64,000 nt of DNA from Anisakis pegreffii (taxonomy: Eukaryota > Nematoda > Chromadorea > Rhabditida > Anisakidae), in the NCBI GenBank assembly GCA_035041965.1, contig JAPYMA010001343.1, positions 117,409 to 181,408 of the forward strand. The letters run 5' to 3'. A program made the position numbers and the translations under genes. How positions within the stretch are numbered: position 1 is the stretch's first letter; each line of letters starts with the position of its first letter. The notes beneath the pieces are model-generated. The model saw only the letters and a list, made by a program, of their open reading frames with translations, was not told the DNA's origin and did no database searches. Of this stretch, positions 36,201 through 50,200 are shown piece by piece.

Positions 36201-38223
36201 AACATTCGTAATCTTCAGTGCCTGTAAGCAACGAAATTCTGTATGATTTTCTTACAATTATCTTTTGAGGCATTTGATGAACCTGCTTCAACATTCACTC
36301 AAAAAATTGAAATGTGCTGTAATGAGAATGTAGCAAAGATGAAACGATCGTTTTTTAGGTAGAATTTGACAATGAATTCGGACTCTTTCCATCACTTATG
36401 GTCTCGCTTGTATTACATGAAAAATATCCACGAGGTGCGTTCCGTTGCAGTACAAAAATTATTAATGTCGAATTGCGATGGAAGTATTTTATGTTGGTAG
36501 CTAAACGTTTAGCAGCTCTGGTCGGCGCTAAAATTTCTAATATGGGATCTTCTTTTTCAAATTTATCAAACTTCATGCATGAGTGATCGGGAAGTTCGCG
36601 AAGTCATTCTCGCACAGGGTTGTGCTGGTAGAAAAGAAGATCTGCTGCTGAACGAAAGTAACTAGCGTTCAATGAGCATGATCCGAAAATTTTTTAAAGC
36701 TTTCAAAAGGTTTGAATTATATTTGGAACTATGCGATAAATTGTGACATTTCTAATTCCATCTATGTTAAGAAGGGTCTAATGTTAGCGGATCTGTTATA
36801 CAGTTCCTGTTGCTGTAATTCCATGATGCCACGGATGAACAAAATATTCTCGAAGAAAGAGTACAGCCTAGCAAACTCAAAACAAAGCACTGATGCATAT
36901 CACACAGAATATCTCCAAGTGGAACTTTGGGTTGCTAGTAGATATTGCTAAACTTTAAAAAGTAGAAGTGCTGATTCATAGAAACAGTCACAACGCAAAA
37001 CGTATGATAACTTCGGATGGCTTTTCCTCTTCCATCCTTCCGTTCATGTGACATCGATGCTCATTACAGTATAGTAATGTGCATATTCACTGATAGGAGG
37101 GTCGGAATGGCTTTGAAACGACGTCTGTATAATGAATGTGTTCTTTCCGCGATGTTATACGGATCAGAAACATGGAAGGTGACAAAAAGAATGGAGAATA
37201 TGATGAGAGTAGCCCATAGAAGGATGGAGAGGTTGATGGTAAGGGTAAAATTACGGGATAGAAAATCGAATGAATGGTTGAGAGGGGTAACGAAAGTTGA
37301 AGACTTTGTAAAATGTGCAAGGGAAAGGGAAATTAAGTGGGCAAGAAAAATTGCAACAATGGAAACTAGCAACTGGTTGAAGAGGTGCACAGAGTGGCAA
37401 CCTAAAATCGGAAAAAGAAGTCGGGGTCGACCGAAAATGAGATGGTGAGACAATATTTGCAAAATAGCGGGCCAAACATGGATGAGAAGAGAAATGAACT
37501 GTGATAATAGTGATAACTGGAGTGATCTTGAAGAGGCTTAGGTACGAAACGTACAGTAATAGCTGAGTAAATAAATAAATAAATAAATAAATGTGCAATT
37601 TCATATTTGGAGGATCACTAGATTTTACTGCGTACTTTTCAACTAAAATTTTAAAAATTGTTTAGCTATTTGTGTGAATGGTTCGAACTTATTTTGGCGC
37701 ATCGTTTAACACTTCTTACATTTGCACTAGATGATAGCAATGATTGATCTTTACGGACCGTTGTATGCTTATTTTAGTTATTGTGAAAATTTTATTGACA
37801 GTAAATGAGAAAAAGTTGCAAACTTACATGCTGCTGCACATTGCTGCACGATGGCAACACATAACTGAAATCACAGTATGAATGAACTATCCTTGAAAAG
37901 ATATGCTTAGGCTTATATGTGTGAGTATTATTGTACTACATAAACCCAATGTATAATACACTGGCCCGCATACGATTGGTTGGGTTCTTTATAGAATTAC
38001 TTTGCTTGAAAGGTTGATTCTCCTCTATGAATTCTTTTGATTCAAGCTGAGAATGTGATCTGATGATGATAACCTACTGGAGATACATGAATGAATATCA
38101 ACAAAGGTTTTCGTATCTTATCATCACCATCACACCATGCTTCACGACATGAAGTTTCGGATAAGAGTGGAAATGATCTAAAGAAGACAAAGAAATAAAA
38201 CCAACAATGATTATCAGCTTCAT
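33283..38223 (-). CDS. Cysteine-rich tandem-exon secreted or surface protein
   Basis: The minus strand holds at least 12 exons, all phase 1-1 with AG/GT borders: 36144-36221, 35884-35988, 35584-35685, then eight of 117 nt (35312-35428, 35055-35171, 34798-34914, 34541-34657, 34284-34400, 34027-34143, 33770-33886, 33513-33629) and 33283-33372. Each junction rebuilds a Cys codon (T/GT or T/GC). Each exon encodes C-T-x-D-Y-x-C-x5-C-x4-C, as in CTQDYQCEDTEFCINGIC, followed by a basic linker with KR or RR (for example KGKRSSGERV). Cysteine spacing is somewhat like EB or EGF-like modules, but I do not recognise the family. A possible first exon at 38136-38223 encodes the signal peptide MKLIIIVGFISLSS; its GT donor is weak. 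The 3' end is uncertain: a 38-nt intron would add a hydrophobic, membrane-spanning end, whereas read-through adds a Cys-rich end (33152-33282). Confidence 0.7.
33344..35430. repeat. 257-bp tandem repeat array containing exons
   Basis: The landmark GGT(A/G)TCCTCACATTGGTAATC recurs at 33344, 33601, 33858, 34115, 34372, 34629, 34886, 35143 and 35400, always 257 bp apart. Each unit is one 117-nt exon plus one 140-nt intron. The inner units look identical, introns included. The edge units differ at a few bases (TCCTTTGCCCTCTGG for TCTTTTGCCCTTTGG; the donor at 33512 is GTAGGT). Such uniformity points to recent expansion or gene conversion, and copy number may be wrong in the assembly. Confidence 0.95.
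37075..37592 (+). pseudogene. RTE-like non-LTR retrotransposon, 5'-truncated, with TAAA tail
   Basis: It encodes only the C-terminal part of an RTE-type reverse transcriptase: KRRLYNECVLSAMLYGSETW, RMERLMVRVKLRDRKSNEWL, TKVEDFVKCAREREIKWARK and KIGKRSRGRPKMRW. A TGA follows at 37447-37449, where family members continue. The 3' end is an ATAAATAAATAAA run at 37564-37592, the short tandem tail expected for this class. It sits between the likely signal exon and the module exons of the cysteine-rich gene. Confidence 0.85.
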
Positions 38224-38239
38224 TTGATGTGTCTTTGTT

Positions 38240-41200
38240 ACTTGCTTGTTTCAACTGCGATTGAAATGCTGAGTAGGTTCGCTGAAAATGGGAATCTTTT
38301 ATTGCTGGATATCCAGCTTAGATGCAGACATTCTGCAATGAGGACGATATTTTGAACGAGCAGTTTTTCGTACATTTCAATGCGAGCAATGGGAAATGTT
38401 AGAGCATCATTAATTTCATCTGTCAGCATGACTTTATCAAGATGAGCGATGTTGTCGAGGGTTGGAGATTCAACGATTTCCGACAACTAATCAACTAATC
38501 GCGATGTTAGCAGTTGAATTAGTAGCAGCGAGGCTGTTTCTCTTGATAACGATGAAAAGAGCTACACAATCAGGAGATAACTTCTCAAATTAAGAGGATA
38601 ATATTCTCCGCTTACCCTAACTGTAACAATTTGTGTGATGGTTATATGAGAGGGGCATGCTGGGTGCCAGGGTGAGGAGCGTTCACTGAATGGTTCAAGA
38701 CAATTTTACGTGCAATAGGATGACTAAATATCGTTTTCCTGATCGTTTCCATAAATGTGGGGTTTTCAAAACATTTTCAACATAATTCGAATTGAAGGAA
38801 AAAGACGGGTGGATCCAAATATGGTCAACTGATTCGAGAAATAATCCGGAATTGAGTTACGTGGTCGCAAATGAATGGATTTGAAATGATGGTTTTCTCC
38901 TTCAAATCACAACATAATAGTCACTTTATGTGCTTCCTAGCGTATGAAGTTCTACGAAATGATTGATGCGGCTTGTATTGAATAGGACAAAAAACCCTGC
39001 AGGAATCAGTGAAAGAACGTTCAGTCTGTACTGGTCGTTCAATCAGCTTCCACCAGGACGAATACATACTCACAAGGGAAGGTTCAATGAATGTTTTCCG
39101 ATGTGGGTTTCTGATCTCCAAGCGTACACTGGTTGAAAAATGGCAATATATGAAAATGAAGGGAGCATTCACTCCATCCGTACGCTACGTGCTTTTATAG
39201 GCATCATAATGACGCTTGCATCATCTGGGTATTGTGATATCAAGGACTGTATCGCATTATTTAGAACAGGTTTAGAACAGGTGAATAAGTAAATACTTTA
39301 TAAAATAGACGAATGAGGATCGTCGATGAATGCGCATGTTAGTTTTTATGCAATAAAGACCCTTATTTGCTCACCTGAATTTTAAAAAATTTAAAAAAAA
39401 TTTTTTAATTCGGCATCAGCACTGCTTGACTTGATCACAAATCAAAACTGAAACTGGCCTATTCATTTTTTTAAACAATGCTTCAACACACACCAAACTG
39501 ATTTAATTCATTTGTATCAAAACGCTCACATCATTATGTCACGCAACATTCAATAATTTTGTCGACGAATAAACAACTGAACGATTTTTATAAATAAATC
39601 TGTTTGCTTGAAGTTACTCACAATCGGATTCATCGGTGAATGTGAAACAAAGATTAGCAAAAACGTATGAAATCATAATGACGTGACGATGACATCACAT
39701 TGAACCGAACGTATTTTGAAGGTAACCAAACAGGCAGATAATGAAGACCAAAAAGGCAACTTTGTGCAAGAATTTAGACGTGCATAAAATTGGTATATTG
39801 ACAGATACCATTTGATTGATGACAGATACATGAGATCAAGCGTTTTATCCATTTGAGTGATGCCGCAATCGTAATTGTACATCATCAGAAGTTGGTAATA
39901 AGATTTGTCGCACTTACATTTGCACTGAAATAATTTCACTTGTTGGCTTTACTCTACTAACTGATTCGCTTGCCGGCTTGTTTCTAAACGTTCTCAGAAA
40001 TTTTCTTAGTGACTGACTGCCGATATGCTTGAGTAATGTGCTGGGTCAGGGGAACGCAATTCAAAATATTTCTGTGAAATTAAACGATTCGGGCAACATA
40101 CAATTAACTTCATTTTGATGAGCGTCGGTCAAATCCTTGTAACAAGCATTTGATATTTCTACGAATATTGTCGCGTCTCTACAGATTGCCATAATGGCTA
40201 ATTCCTGCACAGTTCTCATTGCCTGAACCCACGATGCAACTAGATAAGTTTGTGCGACAGGCTTTTGATGGGTTCCAAATTCATCTTCACCTCTTTCTTT
40301 GCTCCCAATTTATTTCCACTTCATAACATCTTCGAAAGAGCATATAATCAGTCTTTCAGCATGCTATAACCAATGCACTTTTGACAAAGTAATTTTTTCG
40401 AAAATTTGCCGACTAAAATGTTTTGTGATATTTTCGAATATTTTTTGGTGAGTTTAAAAGCCAGAGAGTATTACAGGAAACTTGGTTACATTCAAAATTT
40501 GTCTAGAGCAGGTGCTTATGGATTTCATCATCAGTATTACTGTCATCAAGCAGCATACCAAAAACGAACCATTATTTGTAGAATCAGGCACTTGGAAAGC
40601 TTCAGTCTACTTTTTGTTTAATGAGTGACGTTAATTCCAGTAATCCATGAAATGTAACCGGCCTAATCAAACAAATCCATCCCTTCACTCTGTCCGCTGC
40701 ATTGGTTCGATGTTCATGCATTTGAGCGATGATAGACTAATCGGAATTATAAATCCAGTGCATGTAATCTTTTTTTATTGCACTTCATTCCAGCGTATTC
40801 CTTCTCGTCAACTATAAACGTCGATAAAAATCCATTTGAAAATTTTTCTGAGCATAGGAGACAGCCAGAAGAAGATGTGTTCTGAATAAAAGCAATCACT
40901 TGATTCTTAACTCACTCTCGTTTTAAGTCAGTGCTTCTTACGTTGGTACACTTCATCCACACCTTTGGCCCTACTCTCTCCGCAGACAACCGAAATGATG
41001 CAATTTTCGCATCCTTTCATCCGAAAATCTATCGATTCCCGACGGCAAATCGGAAGCAAGATATAAAAAAGATTCATTGGTGAAGAAAGTTGTTAAAGTT
41101 GTCAAGAATCGATCGGTTGTATCAAAAAAATCAGATAATCCTTGCGATCAAATAAGCATTTTGAAAATGGTATTGGACAATTGCGGTACAATTATGAAGA

Positions 41201-43840
41201 GAAGTCAACAGTGACTTGCCGCCCTCATTCATTCTGCCCTGATACCCTTGAATTCTTGCGAGGGAAAGTTGCCTACTTTACCAAACTCTTATTGAGCATG
41301 GTTCAACAGCTTATTACAAGCATTCATTTCTTCAATTGATTAACTGCGATGCACCATTGCAGGAAGCAAAATTTTTGCATTTTAATTTTTCAACGCAAAT
41401 GCATATATATCATTTCTGTCTTAATTGAGATTCCTACACCCGACGGATCAGTTCGATAAAAACATAATTTCACATAACTTGAAACCTGGAATGAATTCAT
41501 GCAGTTGCCTGATCATTCGGTATTACAGCATTTGATGATAAGCGCAACCAACAATGTGCCCACAACCATGATGGCAAGCCATTGAAAATAAAATCAGTGA
41601 ATGTGAGATGCGTTTTTTATGAATTGACAATCGACTTAAAACATTTCAAAATGCGCAAGCACCACCTGGCATTAATAGAACGCTGATTAGTTTGGTCTCT
41701 TGTTATTGACCTAATGCCTCTTTGCACAATTCGCTCAAACGATTGTAGTTTTGTTAGAAGATCTTGAAATGTATCACTAGTAATTATTTTTTCATCACTG
41801 CATAATTTAATATTAAATAAAGAACTCATAATGCAAATCAATAAGCTTACCTCACGATGTACTTTGACAATTAATCGAATTACTCGTTGAGCGAATAATA
41901 TTCAGTATACCATTTGCTTGTTAATCGAGTCGAATAATATACGATTAAATAATAGATACTTGCTATTCGTGGGTTAAATAGGGTCAATCTCAGCAGCAAA
42001 CCGCTCGCTGATACCAGTAAATAAATTTTTGTTTTTATATATGCTGCTGAATAATAATACAATAGATTATTGGCGGTGGATACGAAACAATGCCATAGTA
42101 ATGATATATCACAGGCCAATATTAATGATATACAGTAATGATATATTACAGGCAATTAATCTTAATACACGTACAATTGAATATACTTGAATATTGTTAT
42201 ATACAGTCCAATCCGGGTAATTAATCTTAATACACGCAACTGAATATGCTTGAAACTTTAATTGATATTTAACCCGTCGATTCCATAACTGATAGCCATT
42301 CTTGGCGGACAACACACGACTGGCATCGACGATTGGATTGTCACTGACTATCCGACTCCGACTTTGTTGATACGATTGCCTTCTTTCTTACCCGTTGTTT
42401 CGCGTTCCATTCTCACATTCCCAAAAGATCATATCCGTAGACAACATCCTTTGAAACGTTTTTTTAGCTTTCATACAGTGCTTTTGTTTTGGCTATTAAC
42501 ACGCACTTTATCTGACGATCAATATGCAACAAATATTTTGCTTTTCCTATATGTGCATCTTTTATGTTTTGATTTGCACCTTTTATCCAAATGGTGCTTC
42601 TAAAAGTACAATGTTTACAATACATTGTTGTTCGAAATAGGATCTTCTTCATCCACGTTGTATTTCAGGCAATAAACACTTGCCAAGGCTGTGGAAAATC
42701 TGCAGTGAGGCCAATATCTCAACCAATGACGTTTCTATTCTAAACTTTCGGCAACATGTTTTGTCCTGTCATTTTACTATCCTGTTCAATCCATTCCCGT
42801 ATGAAACACCCTCTTTTGTCAGGAGAGGAGTGATAGGGAAAAGTGGACGTCCGGCTCTTTGTAACCAGGATCTTGTTAAGAACCGAAGCACCCTCATGAT
42901 GAATAGAGATTAAGCTTTTGCTTCGGGATCCTCCAGTTGATTTTTATTCTGGCTGTCCTGCCTATGGTGTTTTTCTATCCGCTCAACCGGAACAAAGACC
43001 TCGCTAAAATGAAGTATCAAACTGTTTTCCACATTCCATCTGTGAAAGTAATTCCCGGCATTTTTTCTCGCCAGTTATGGTGAGCGCGTCTAAACTTGTT
43101 GGCACTCAGCTCTCTTCAATTTTTCTCCATTTTTAAGTTTCCTTAGCATCAACATCGAAATTCAGAAAGATTTTCGACCGCTCAAGTCGTGTATGATTTG
43201 TTGCTTCGCGATTGAAGTAATTGATAGCTAATGTGTGATGAAATGCTCATGGCTTTAATGACTGGAATCCGTGGGTAAGGAAAATCGAATGGATCAAAAA
43301 CAACTTAGTGTTTGAAAAATAAACGACTACCTCAGTTATGAACCAGTGTTAGTAAAAATTCCGTTACAAATTGACTCTCCTTTAGTCATTATTGTGAATA
43401 ATTGAGCTCAAAACACATCTATTTTCTGCTGAAAGTCTCACCTTAAAGAACAAAAAATTCTTGCACGCATGAACACATATTACTGCTTTCATTTCCTCGA
43501 AAGCCGGTTTGCTCAAGTCGAACAATTTCAATATAGCCCACAAAATTAACTTTATTTTCAGAACAACAATAGAAATGGATAGTTATCGCAAGAAGGTTTC
43601 ACAATGAATCGATGAAATGAACTTTTTTTTATAATAATAATAAACGATATTTCATCTCGTCATTACAGCGAACCTTGTTTTTGTGCTAGAAGCTGCGTAG
43701 ATGGGGTGGTAATGTACTCGAGAGATGTTGTTAATCAGGCAGTGGAATGCACAGTAGAGGCTATGATTAATGGACTACTGGTTTACTCAGTGGAGGATAT
43801 TGTTGATGAGATACAGATTTGCTTAGCGCTAGAAGCTGTG
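38240..43840. other. Intergenic, no confident gene
   Basis: No domain, RNA gene or transposon was recognised here. A stretch at 38238-38486 (minus) has a protein-like composition (SEIVESPTLDNIAHLDKVML and onward) and could be an exon of an unseen gene, but no splice partner was found. The rest is AT-rich with frequent stops. Confidence 0.4.
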
Positions 43841-43842
43841 GT

Positions 43843-45763
43843 TCAGTGGGTGGTGGATTGCTCAATTGGGGCTGTGGTTGATGGGTCAGTGCAGTAATTG
43901 CATGTTCTTGCACATTTTGACTTCGTTGCTTGCTTAAAGATGTCAACATGACATAACGACGCGTAAGCACCGCAGTTGACTTCATCCCTGCACGGGGTAG
44001 TTGTAAGCTCAATGTCTGAATAAATTATGGAGGGAGTGCTGGTTAACTGAGTGGAATATGTCCATGATGAGGGGAAGGTCTGCTCATTGGTGGATGCATT
44101 AAAGACAGCAGGGGTTGTGGTTGATGGATCAGTGCAGTAACCGCATGTTTCTGCACATTTTGACTTCATCCGTTCCTTAAACTTGCCAATATGACATAAC
44201 GACGCGTAAGCAGTGCAGTTGGCTTCGTCTCTACAGAGGGTGGTTGTTAACTCAGTGTTTGAATAAGTTTCCGAAGAGGAGTTAGTTTGCTGGATGGAAT
44301 ATGCTGATGATGAGGTGAAAGTCTGCTCATTGGCGGAAGCATTAAAGACAGCAGGCGTTGTGGCTGATGGATCAGTGCAGTAACCGCATGTTTCTGCACA
44401 TTTTGACTTCATCCGTTTCTTAAAGCTGTCAATATCACATAACGACGCGTAAGCACTGCAGTTGGCTTCATCTCTACAGAGGGTGGTTGTTAACTCAGTG
44501 TTTGAAGATGTTGTTGGGGTTGTGGCTGATGGATCAGTGCAGTAACCGCATGTTTCTGCACACTTTGACTTCATCCGTTTCTTAAAGTTGTCAGTATGAC
44601 ATAACGACGCGTAAGCGCTGCAGTCAGCTTCATCTCTACACAGCCCATTGTCTGAAATACAGATTAAATGATTGCAGAAGCGGTTATCTGGTGGTGTGCT
44701 GAATGATGAACTGGAACCACTTTAACTGGATCTCGGTGGGATTCGGTGTTATATGAGCTCAAATGTTGAGAAGAATTCTGAAAATTTACGACCATTGACG
44801 TATTTTTTGCACGAGTTCAATCATAGTCTCTCAGGTGGTCTAAGCTAAGCATGATTTGATTAATGTAGTTCTGATAGAGTAATTGAAACCTCAGTGAAAA
44901 TTCAGTGAGAGTAAAATTGTGCTAATTCACGGTAATAAATTGCCCTAACTCATCTGGGTATAAAGTGCACCTCTGTTCAAATTTGGTGAAGTTAGAAACT
45001 GACCCCGAACAAGCTTATGAATGAGAACGCTCTATTAATAACTTGAATGAAAGGTTTTATCTAGCGAATGATTAAAACTACATAATGATTCGATTCCAAC
45101 ATATCCAATGAGTTCATAATGATTAGAGTATTCCTGAGGTGTTCACGAAGAGCGTATTACTCAGGTTAGCAAGAGTAATGCTTTCATTGCGTTACGAATG
45201 CTCTCATTTAGTTCGCTCATTAGCTGTCTGGATTTTTTCTGTGTTCTCTAAGGTGGTGCGAAATGGATAGAAGAAATCTCTCATCGATTTTGATTGGGCT
45301 AGCTTCAAAATTACTCCATGTGAAATTTTCAGCAGAAAAAAAATGCGGCTGGAGCTGATGATGCAAAGCGCTTGAACTTTACAGGATTGCAATAAATTGA
45401 TCGTTACTTTTCGCTATCCGATTATCAAACGATCTCGAATGGGATGAGATACTATGCAAACAAAAATTCCGTAGTGAAACGACTCATAAAATCCATTCAG
45501 ATTATATCAATGTTTCCTTTTGTCAAATTATTATTTTACGTACAACATCAACAGATTTGTGGATTACTTTGTAGTTGTATAGATTGGTAGCTCATTGTCT
45601 ATTCAAACGGCTGATATTGTTATTATTAAAAATGTCTAATATATGTCGGCGAATACCTGTCCAACAAATATTGCCTATCTGTGACAGTAATGAACAAAAC
45701 AGTTATACCTTCCATCGTCATCGAAAACGCAAGTGCGACAACAGCAATTGCTCGATATTCCAT
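43843..45763 (-). CDS. Secreted protein with four ShK domains
   Basis: Exon 1 (45763-45709) encodes a signal peptide, MEYRAIAVVALAFSMTME, and ends in phase 1 at G/GTATAA. Exon 2 (44651-43843) follows TATTTCAG and completes the codon as GAC. The product of about 287 residues has four ShK (ShKT) domains of the pattern C-x6-C-x6-C-x12-C-x3-C-x2-C, for example CRDEADCSAYASLC then KSKCAETCGYC. Ser/Thr-rich linkers that may be O-glycosylated separate them. The last domain is the most diverged (KSKCARTCNYC). ShK domains are common in nematode secreted proteins, alone or with enzymes; some block potassium channels, but the linker-rich multi-domain form here does not show which role applies. The intron is 1057 bp. 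Nothing enzymatic is fused to it. Confidence 0.85.
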
Positions 45764-46333
45764 CACTTTGTTCACTGAAAGATAAGTGTATATTAGTTGT
45801 TGAAGTGCAGCAGAATGTTTGGGAAACACCCCATCGGGATCGCTGCATGAAATTGCACCATATGCGTTAAAATTTACCTAGTGTACGACAAAGTGTCACC
45901 GATTTTGGATTTCCTGTTATTGGATCAATTGAAATTACCGCCAGTTAAATTTTATTGTCCGATCACTCACGGAAGCCTTCGATAAGAATTGCTAATCCAG
46001 TCGAACAGATGGATCAATCGACAAATAATAATTCAAGCTTCATAGGAAGGAGCAGCCTTCAAGATTTAGAGTCACTCTTCTCTTATAAACTCCAGTTACA
46101 GAACAAAAGCAGAGCCAGCACTGTTCAAATACAACAAAACGGTCGAATTTATCTGTGGTGCAGTGGCTCAAATTAATGGCAAAAAAGTCACATTTTAACA
46201 ATACAAAACCACAAGAAATCAGAACGATATCACAATATACTATGGGCTTGTATCCGGTGTTTCATGTCACTGAAGAAAAACGTGGGTGTGGCTCCTACTA
46301 GCGCAGCTAGTGTTTATACAGAATCCTGGGATC

Positions 46334-46750
46334 TAGGGATGCCCATTTCTAAATCCGGATCCCTATTTCGTAATTCATATTCTGGAAACTCTCGGGATTC
46401 TGGGATTCGAGAAAATGAGAACATTTTGCAGAACTTTGGTAATTCTCTGCATTTACACACCAGTCATTCTTATTTCATTCATATTCATTAATATTGATTA
46501 CTTGCGATCCAATTGCCGGTAAATGGATAACTCATTATAAAATATCGCATTTCGGCTTTCATTTTCTCTGGAAGAGTGAGCAAAAATTTCATGTTGTCAC
46601 TCTTACTCCGTCCTTTGTCATCACAGTTGTTTTGAGTTCCGTTTATGATCGTTTTCCAACCCCGGGATCATCCAGAAGTTGGGAGTCGACATTGGGACTC
46701 AATCTGCTCCCGAGATTGAAAAATGGTCTCGATTCAGCAAACACTTGGCG
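46334..46750. mobile_element. Diverged relative of the GGGATC hAT-type MITE
   Basis: The left part (TAGGGATGCCC, then CCGGATCCC and TCTGGGATTCGAGAAAATG) and the right part (CCCCGGGATCAT, GATTGAAAAATGGTCTCGAT, CAGCAAACACTT) follow the layout of the elements at 8504 and 18148. The termini are decayed and I cannot show a target duplication. Confidence 0.45.
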
Positions 46751-47238
46751 TAGCCCATAGTTCTTTAAAAAGTAATGACTAAGCATACTGCCGATTGTAT
46801 GAAAATGAAAGTATTTTCGGAGGGTTCACGATGAGATGTATTGATCAGGATACATAATATATCTTGATTTTTAAAACTCGGTTATGAAAATTTCACAACT
46901 TGATTGTGAAGCATTCATGTACGGTTGCTAGTCATCGTATTGAACATTTTAGAAACTCGAGAAACAGCAGTATTTGAGTTTTTTGTTTGCACAACATGAG
47001 AATTTTGGCATGTGAACGTTTAGGTTGAATTGCCGAATTGCATCCAATCACTTCATTGGCAGTATTATATGAGCGCGCTATGAACTTGATAAAACAGTGG
47101 GCATTTGATGGAATTCTGTTCTCTTGAACCTGACGCCTGGTTCATGCTGTTTGAGATATGCATGTGAATTCCTGCATGCCACTCTCTCAACTTTTAGAAA
47201 TAACTTAATTTCTTCTGAGCTGGCATAGTCAGACTATA

Positions 47239-50200
47239 TCAAGATTGAAACAGGACCCACTCAGAAGGTATCTCCAATTTAATCCGATTTCTATCAAATT
47301 CGAAATCAGCAAACAGAAATAACGCATGGGAATCGTTGTCCAGAAAACCTGAACGGAAAATGGAAATCAGTTGAGAGTATGCAAAACCAAGTTTGGAACA
47401 GTTCATGCGAACAAAATCACTGAATGTTTGAACGTGTAATGCAGTGATGGACCTAAAAATTCCCTCTGATGAGTTGGCAGGATCAACGGACTGAATGCAA
47501 CCGTGAAGGTGCATAGATAATGATGAACATTTTCATCGGTCATGGTTTTTGAATACCCAAGGAATGGATCTATCCAACTAATGAAGTTTACGTACGACAA
47601 AGATCAGAGCCGAAAACAACCAATGATACGTAGCGGAAAGGAACGATAAATGTGCAGCTGAATGTATGAAGCCCTTATATGAGGATGGCTGCGGGTAATG
47701 TTGATGACACCGCGCGATGCATCATTTTACAATTCACGAAAACAGTTCGATACAATAGGTTTACGGTACAATACAGATTTAATGTTTTTCATGTTGTTTA
47801 TTTTGACTCGAAAGTAAGCGTACCATTTGAATCTAACTACATTTATAACTTGGACTAATGAATAGCTTTCTGACTTGTTCATATCTTAGTGCTGCGTGGA
47901 AATGTTTGCAAAGATGTGTCTGTTCTTTGATTATTCGACTAGTGCAACATCAATAAATTATGATCGTTTATATTTGATTAGTGATCAAATAATCTTCTTC
48001 CCATGTTTGACTTATTTTTCTGCAAATTCAAATCATTCTTGCAATCTTCTTTTCAACCTTGATCAACTGACATTGCAAATTCCGTCTTCAGCGCTAGTTC
48101 ATCACCTCTTTTATTTGTGCGCTATCGAATACACCTTGTTCATCGACGGCTTCTGAACTGTGCATGAAATTTCTATTGATTCTGATGAGGGAACAATGCT
48201 CAAATCTTAAAGCATTTATAATAGTGGCAATGGACGAATGGAACTCAATTAGGTTTCTGCCATTTTCACAAGCAACTTTAACCATGTCAGCGCTATCATG
48301 TTGTTGCGAGTTCTCCGTTCTCCGAAGGGCATACTTAATAGCAATCGAGCTGGAATTACGTATCTGCACACATACCTCCGTGTACTTACGGGTCAACAAT
48401 TAACGTATGTGAATTAGCACTATCCAAGCCAAATCTCAGCTCATCATAAAATCCATTCTCCGCATTACACGTTTTTTCCCTTATTGTTGTCGTCAGAAGT
48501 GTTCACTAGAATGCATAGGGCCTTAAAATTATTCATGAAATGCTTGTCGTTGGTATCAGTTCACGTTCATGCAATTTGTTACTTCATAACGTAGGACGTC
48601 TCAAGTGTGCAAATTTTTGATGAATTCTGTACTGTTCACTTCTTTAATTGTTGAAATCCGCTCATATTTGGTAATAATTATTTGTTTTTCGTTAACCGTT
48701 ATGAAACATCTTACAACGAAATACATTTGCTAATTACATCTATTTACAGCCGCCAAAGCGGAACATAAGCTGAGATCTTCATACGAACATTTTGAATATG
48801 TCAATCACCACCAACGTTGTTGGTGAATTCACCCAATCGATCTAGATCGACTTCACTCCGAATTGCAATCCATCCCATCCTTCATTCTCAAGATTTAATA
48901 GAACTTTTATCGCTACCAACACTTCAGTGACGCCAAAGCGAAGGCGGTTTCAAATTCGAATTCCAAATCATCGAAGCGGCGCAGCTCTTAAATCAGACAT
49001 ATTACGTCAATTTCAAGTCATTCTGATCTTCTCTCCTTCCTTACATTTCCTTCGGAACATTCGTTTGAGTACTGAATTTTATGATCAATTTGAACTTTTC
49101 ACACAAAAAACACCATGAGGTCTGTCCGCTTTTCGTTGGAACAAGTAACCGAGAACAATGAAAATACTGAATACATCCTAACTGAAATCATAAACAAGCC
49201 CATTTTACCGTTCGTTAAAGTTATTTTGGAGATTGCCACATAAATCCAGATGTTTATAAAACTACTATCTATCGGTAAAGATTTTGAAAACTGCTATCTC
49301 ACTCGAAGAGTTATGTTGTTTCCGATATCGCTCATCAGGAGGAAACGTCCCTTCTTGGTCCGTCACAAGTTGATCAAGTTCTTTGATTGTTAGGATCTGA
49401 AGGATGAAATGGCCTGTACCTTTATTATCATTACCTTCAAAGTTAACACACCACACAGCCACCAGCAAATTGAAAATAGTAATTAGAAACTGAAAGAAAT
49501 ATACATAAGTTGAAGCAGCAACCTCAAACCGACATTCAGTACTTTCGGAATCAGCATTCCTAGGACGAAGTATCACACTGAACCTGCGCGGTCTACTCGC
49601 CATAGAAGAACGCTGAGCACTTGTCACTATTTCTTCACTACTCTTAATTGATTCTTTTAGAGATTCAATGCTGAAAAGAGGAAGAATGGAATACGACATG
49701 TGCCTATGTGAAATTATCAGCTCGCTTTCAGTCTAGCCAAAAATGAAAAAGATTCGAACTATGAAAGAAACGAGCTCAATACCAGACTGGTGCTATGTGT
49801 TGATGTGATAAAACAAAATCTATCAGATGACACCATAAGACATTTGCAATTCGTATAAGTACCATATATTAGTGATGGCAACCGACCTAAGATCGGTCGG
49901 TAAAATCAGACGAATTTCAGCTGGATTCCGAAATTCGGATTACGACCAAAAACCCTGGAAGTTGGCCGATGAATCGAATTTCGGAATCCTGTAAAGTCGA
50001 TCCGATCGGATTCCGACCGACCTGAATTTTCGTTCTGTTACTACCACCACTATATACGTTGTTCACGCGATCAATTTGAAAGATACTCAAAATAACTTAT
50101 AAATGAAACCAACGTCTTCAAATTGGTGAACATCATTTCTATCATTACGACGAACGTGTAGAGGATCTTTTCCTCCTCACCGATTATGACAGCAAATGTT

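Noticed and set aside
43767..43842. C-terminal extension of the ShK protein in a shifted frame
   Set aside because: The exon ends with an in-frame stop at 43843-43845. The shifted frame is Pro/Gln-rich without a domain and needs an unsupported frameshift.
45955..46176. Plus-strand frame starting SDHSRKPSIR
   Set aside because: Its composition is plausible, but there is no ATG at its start, no splice partner and no recognisable domain.
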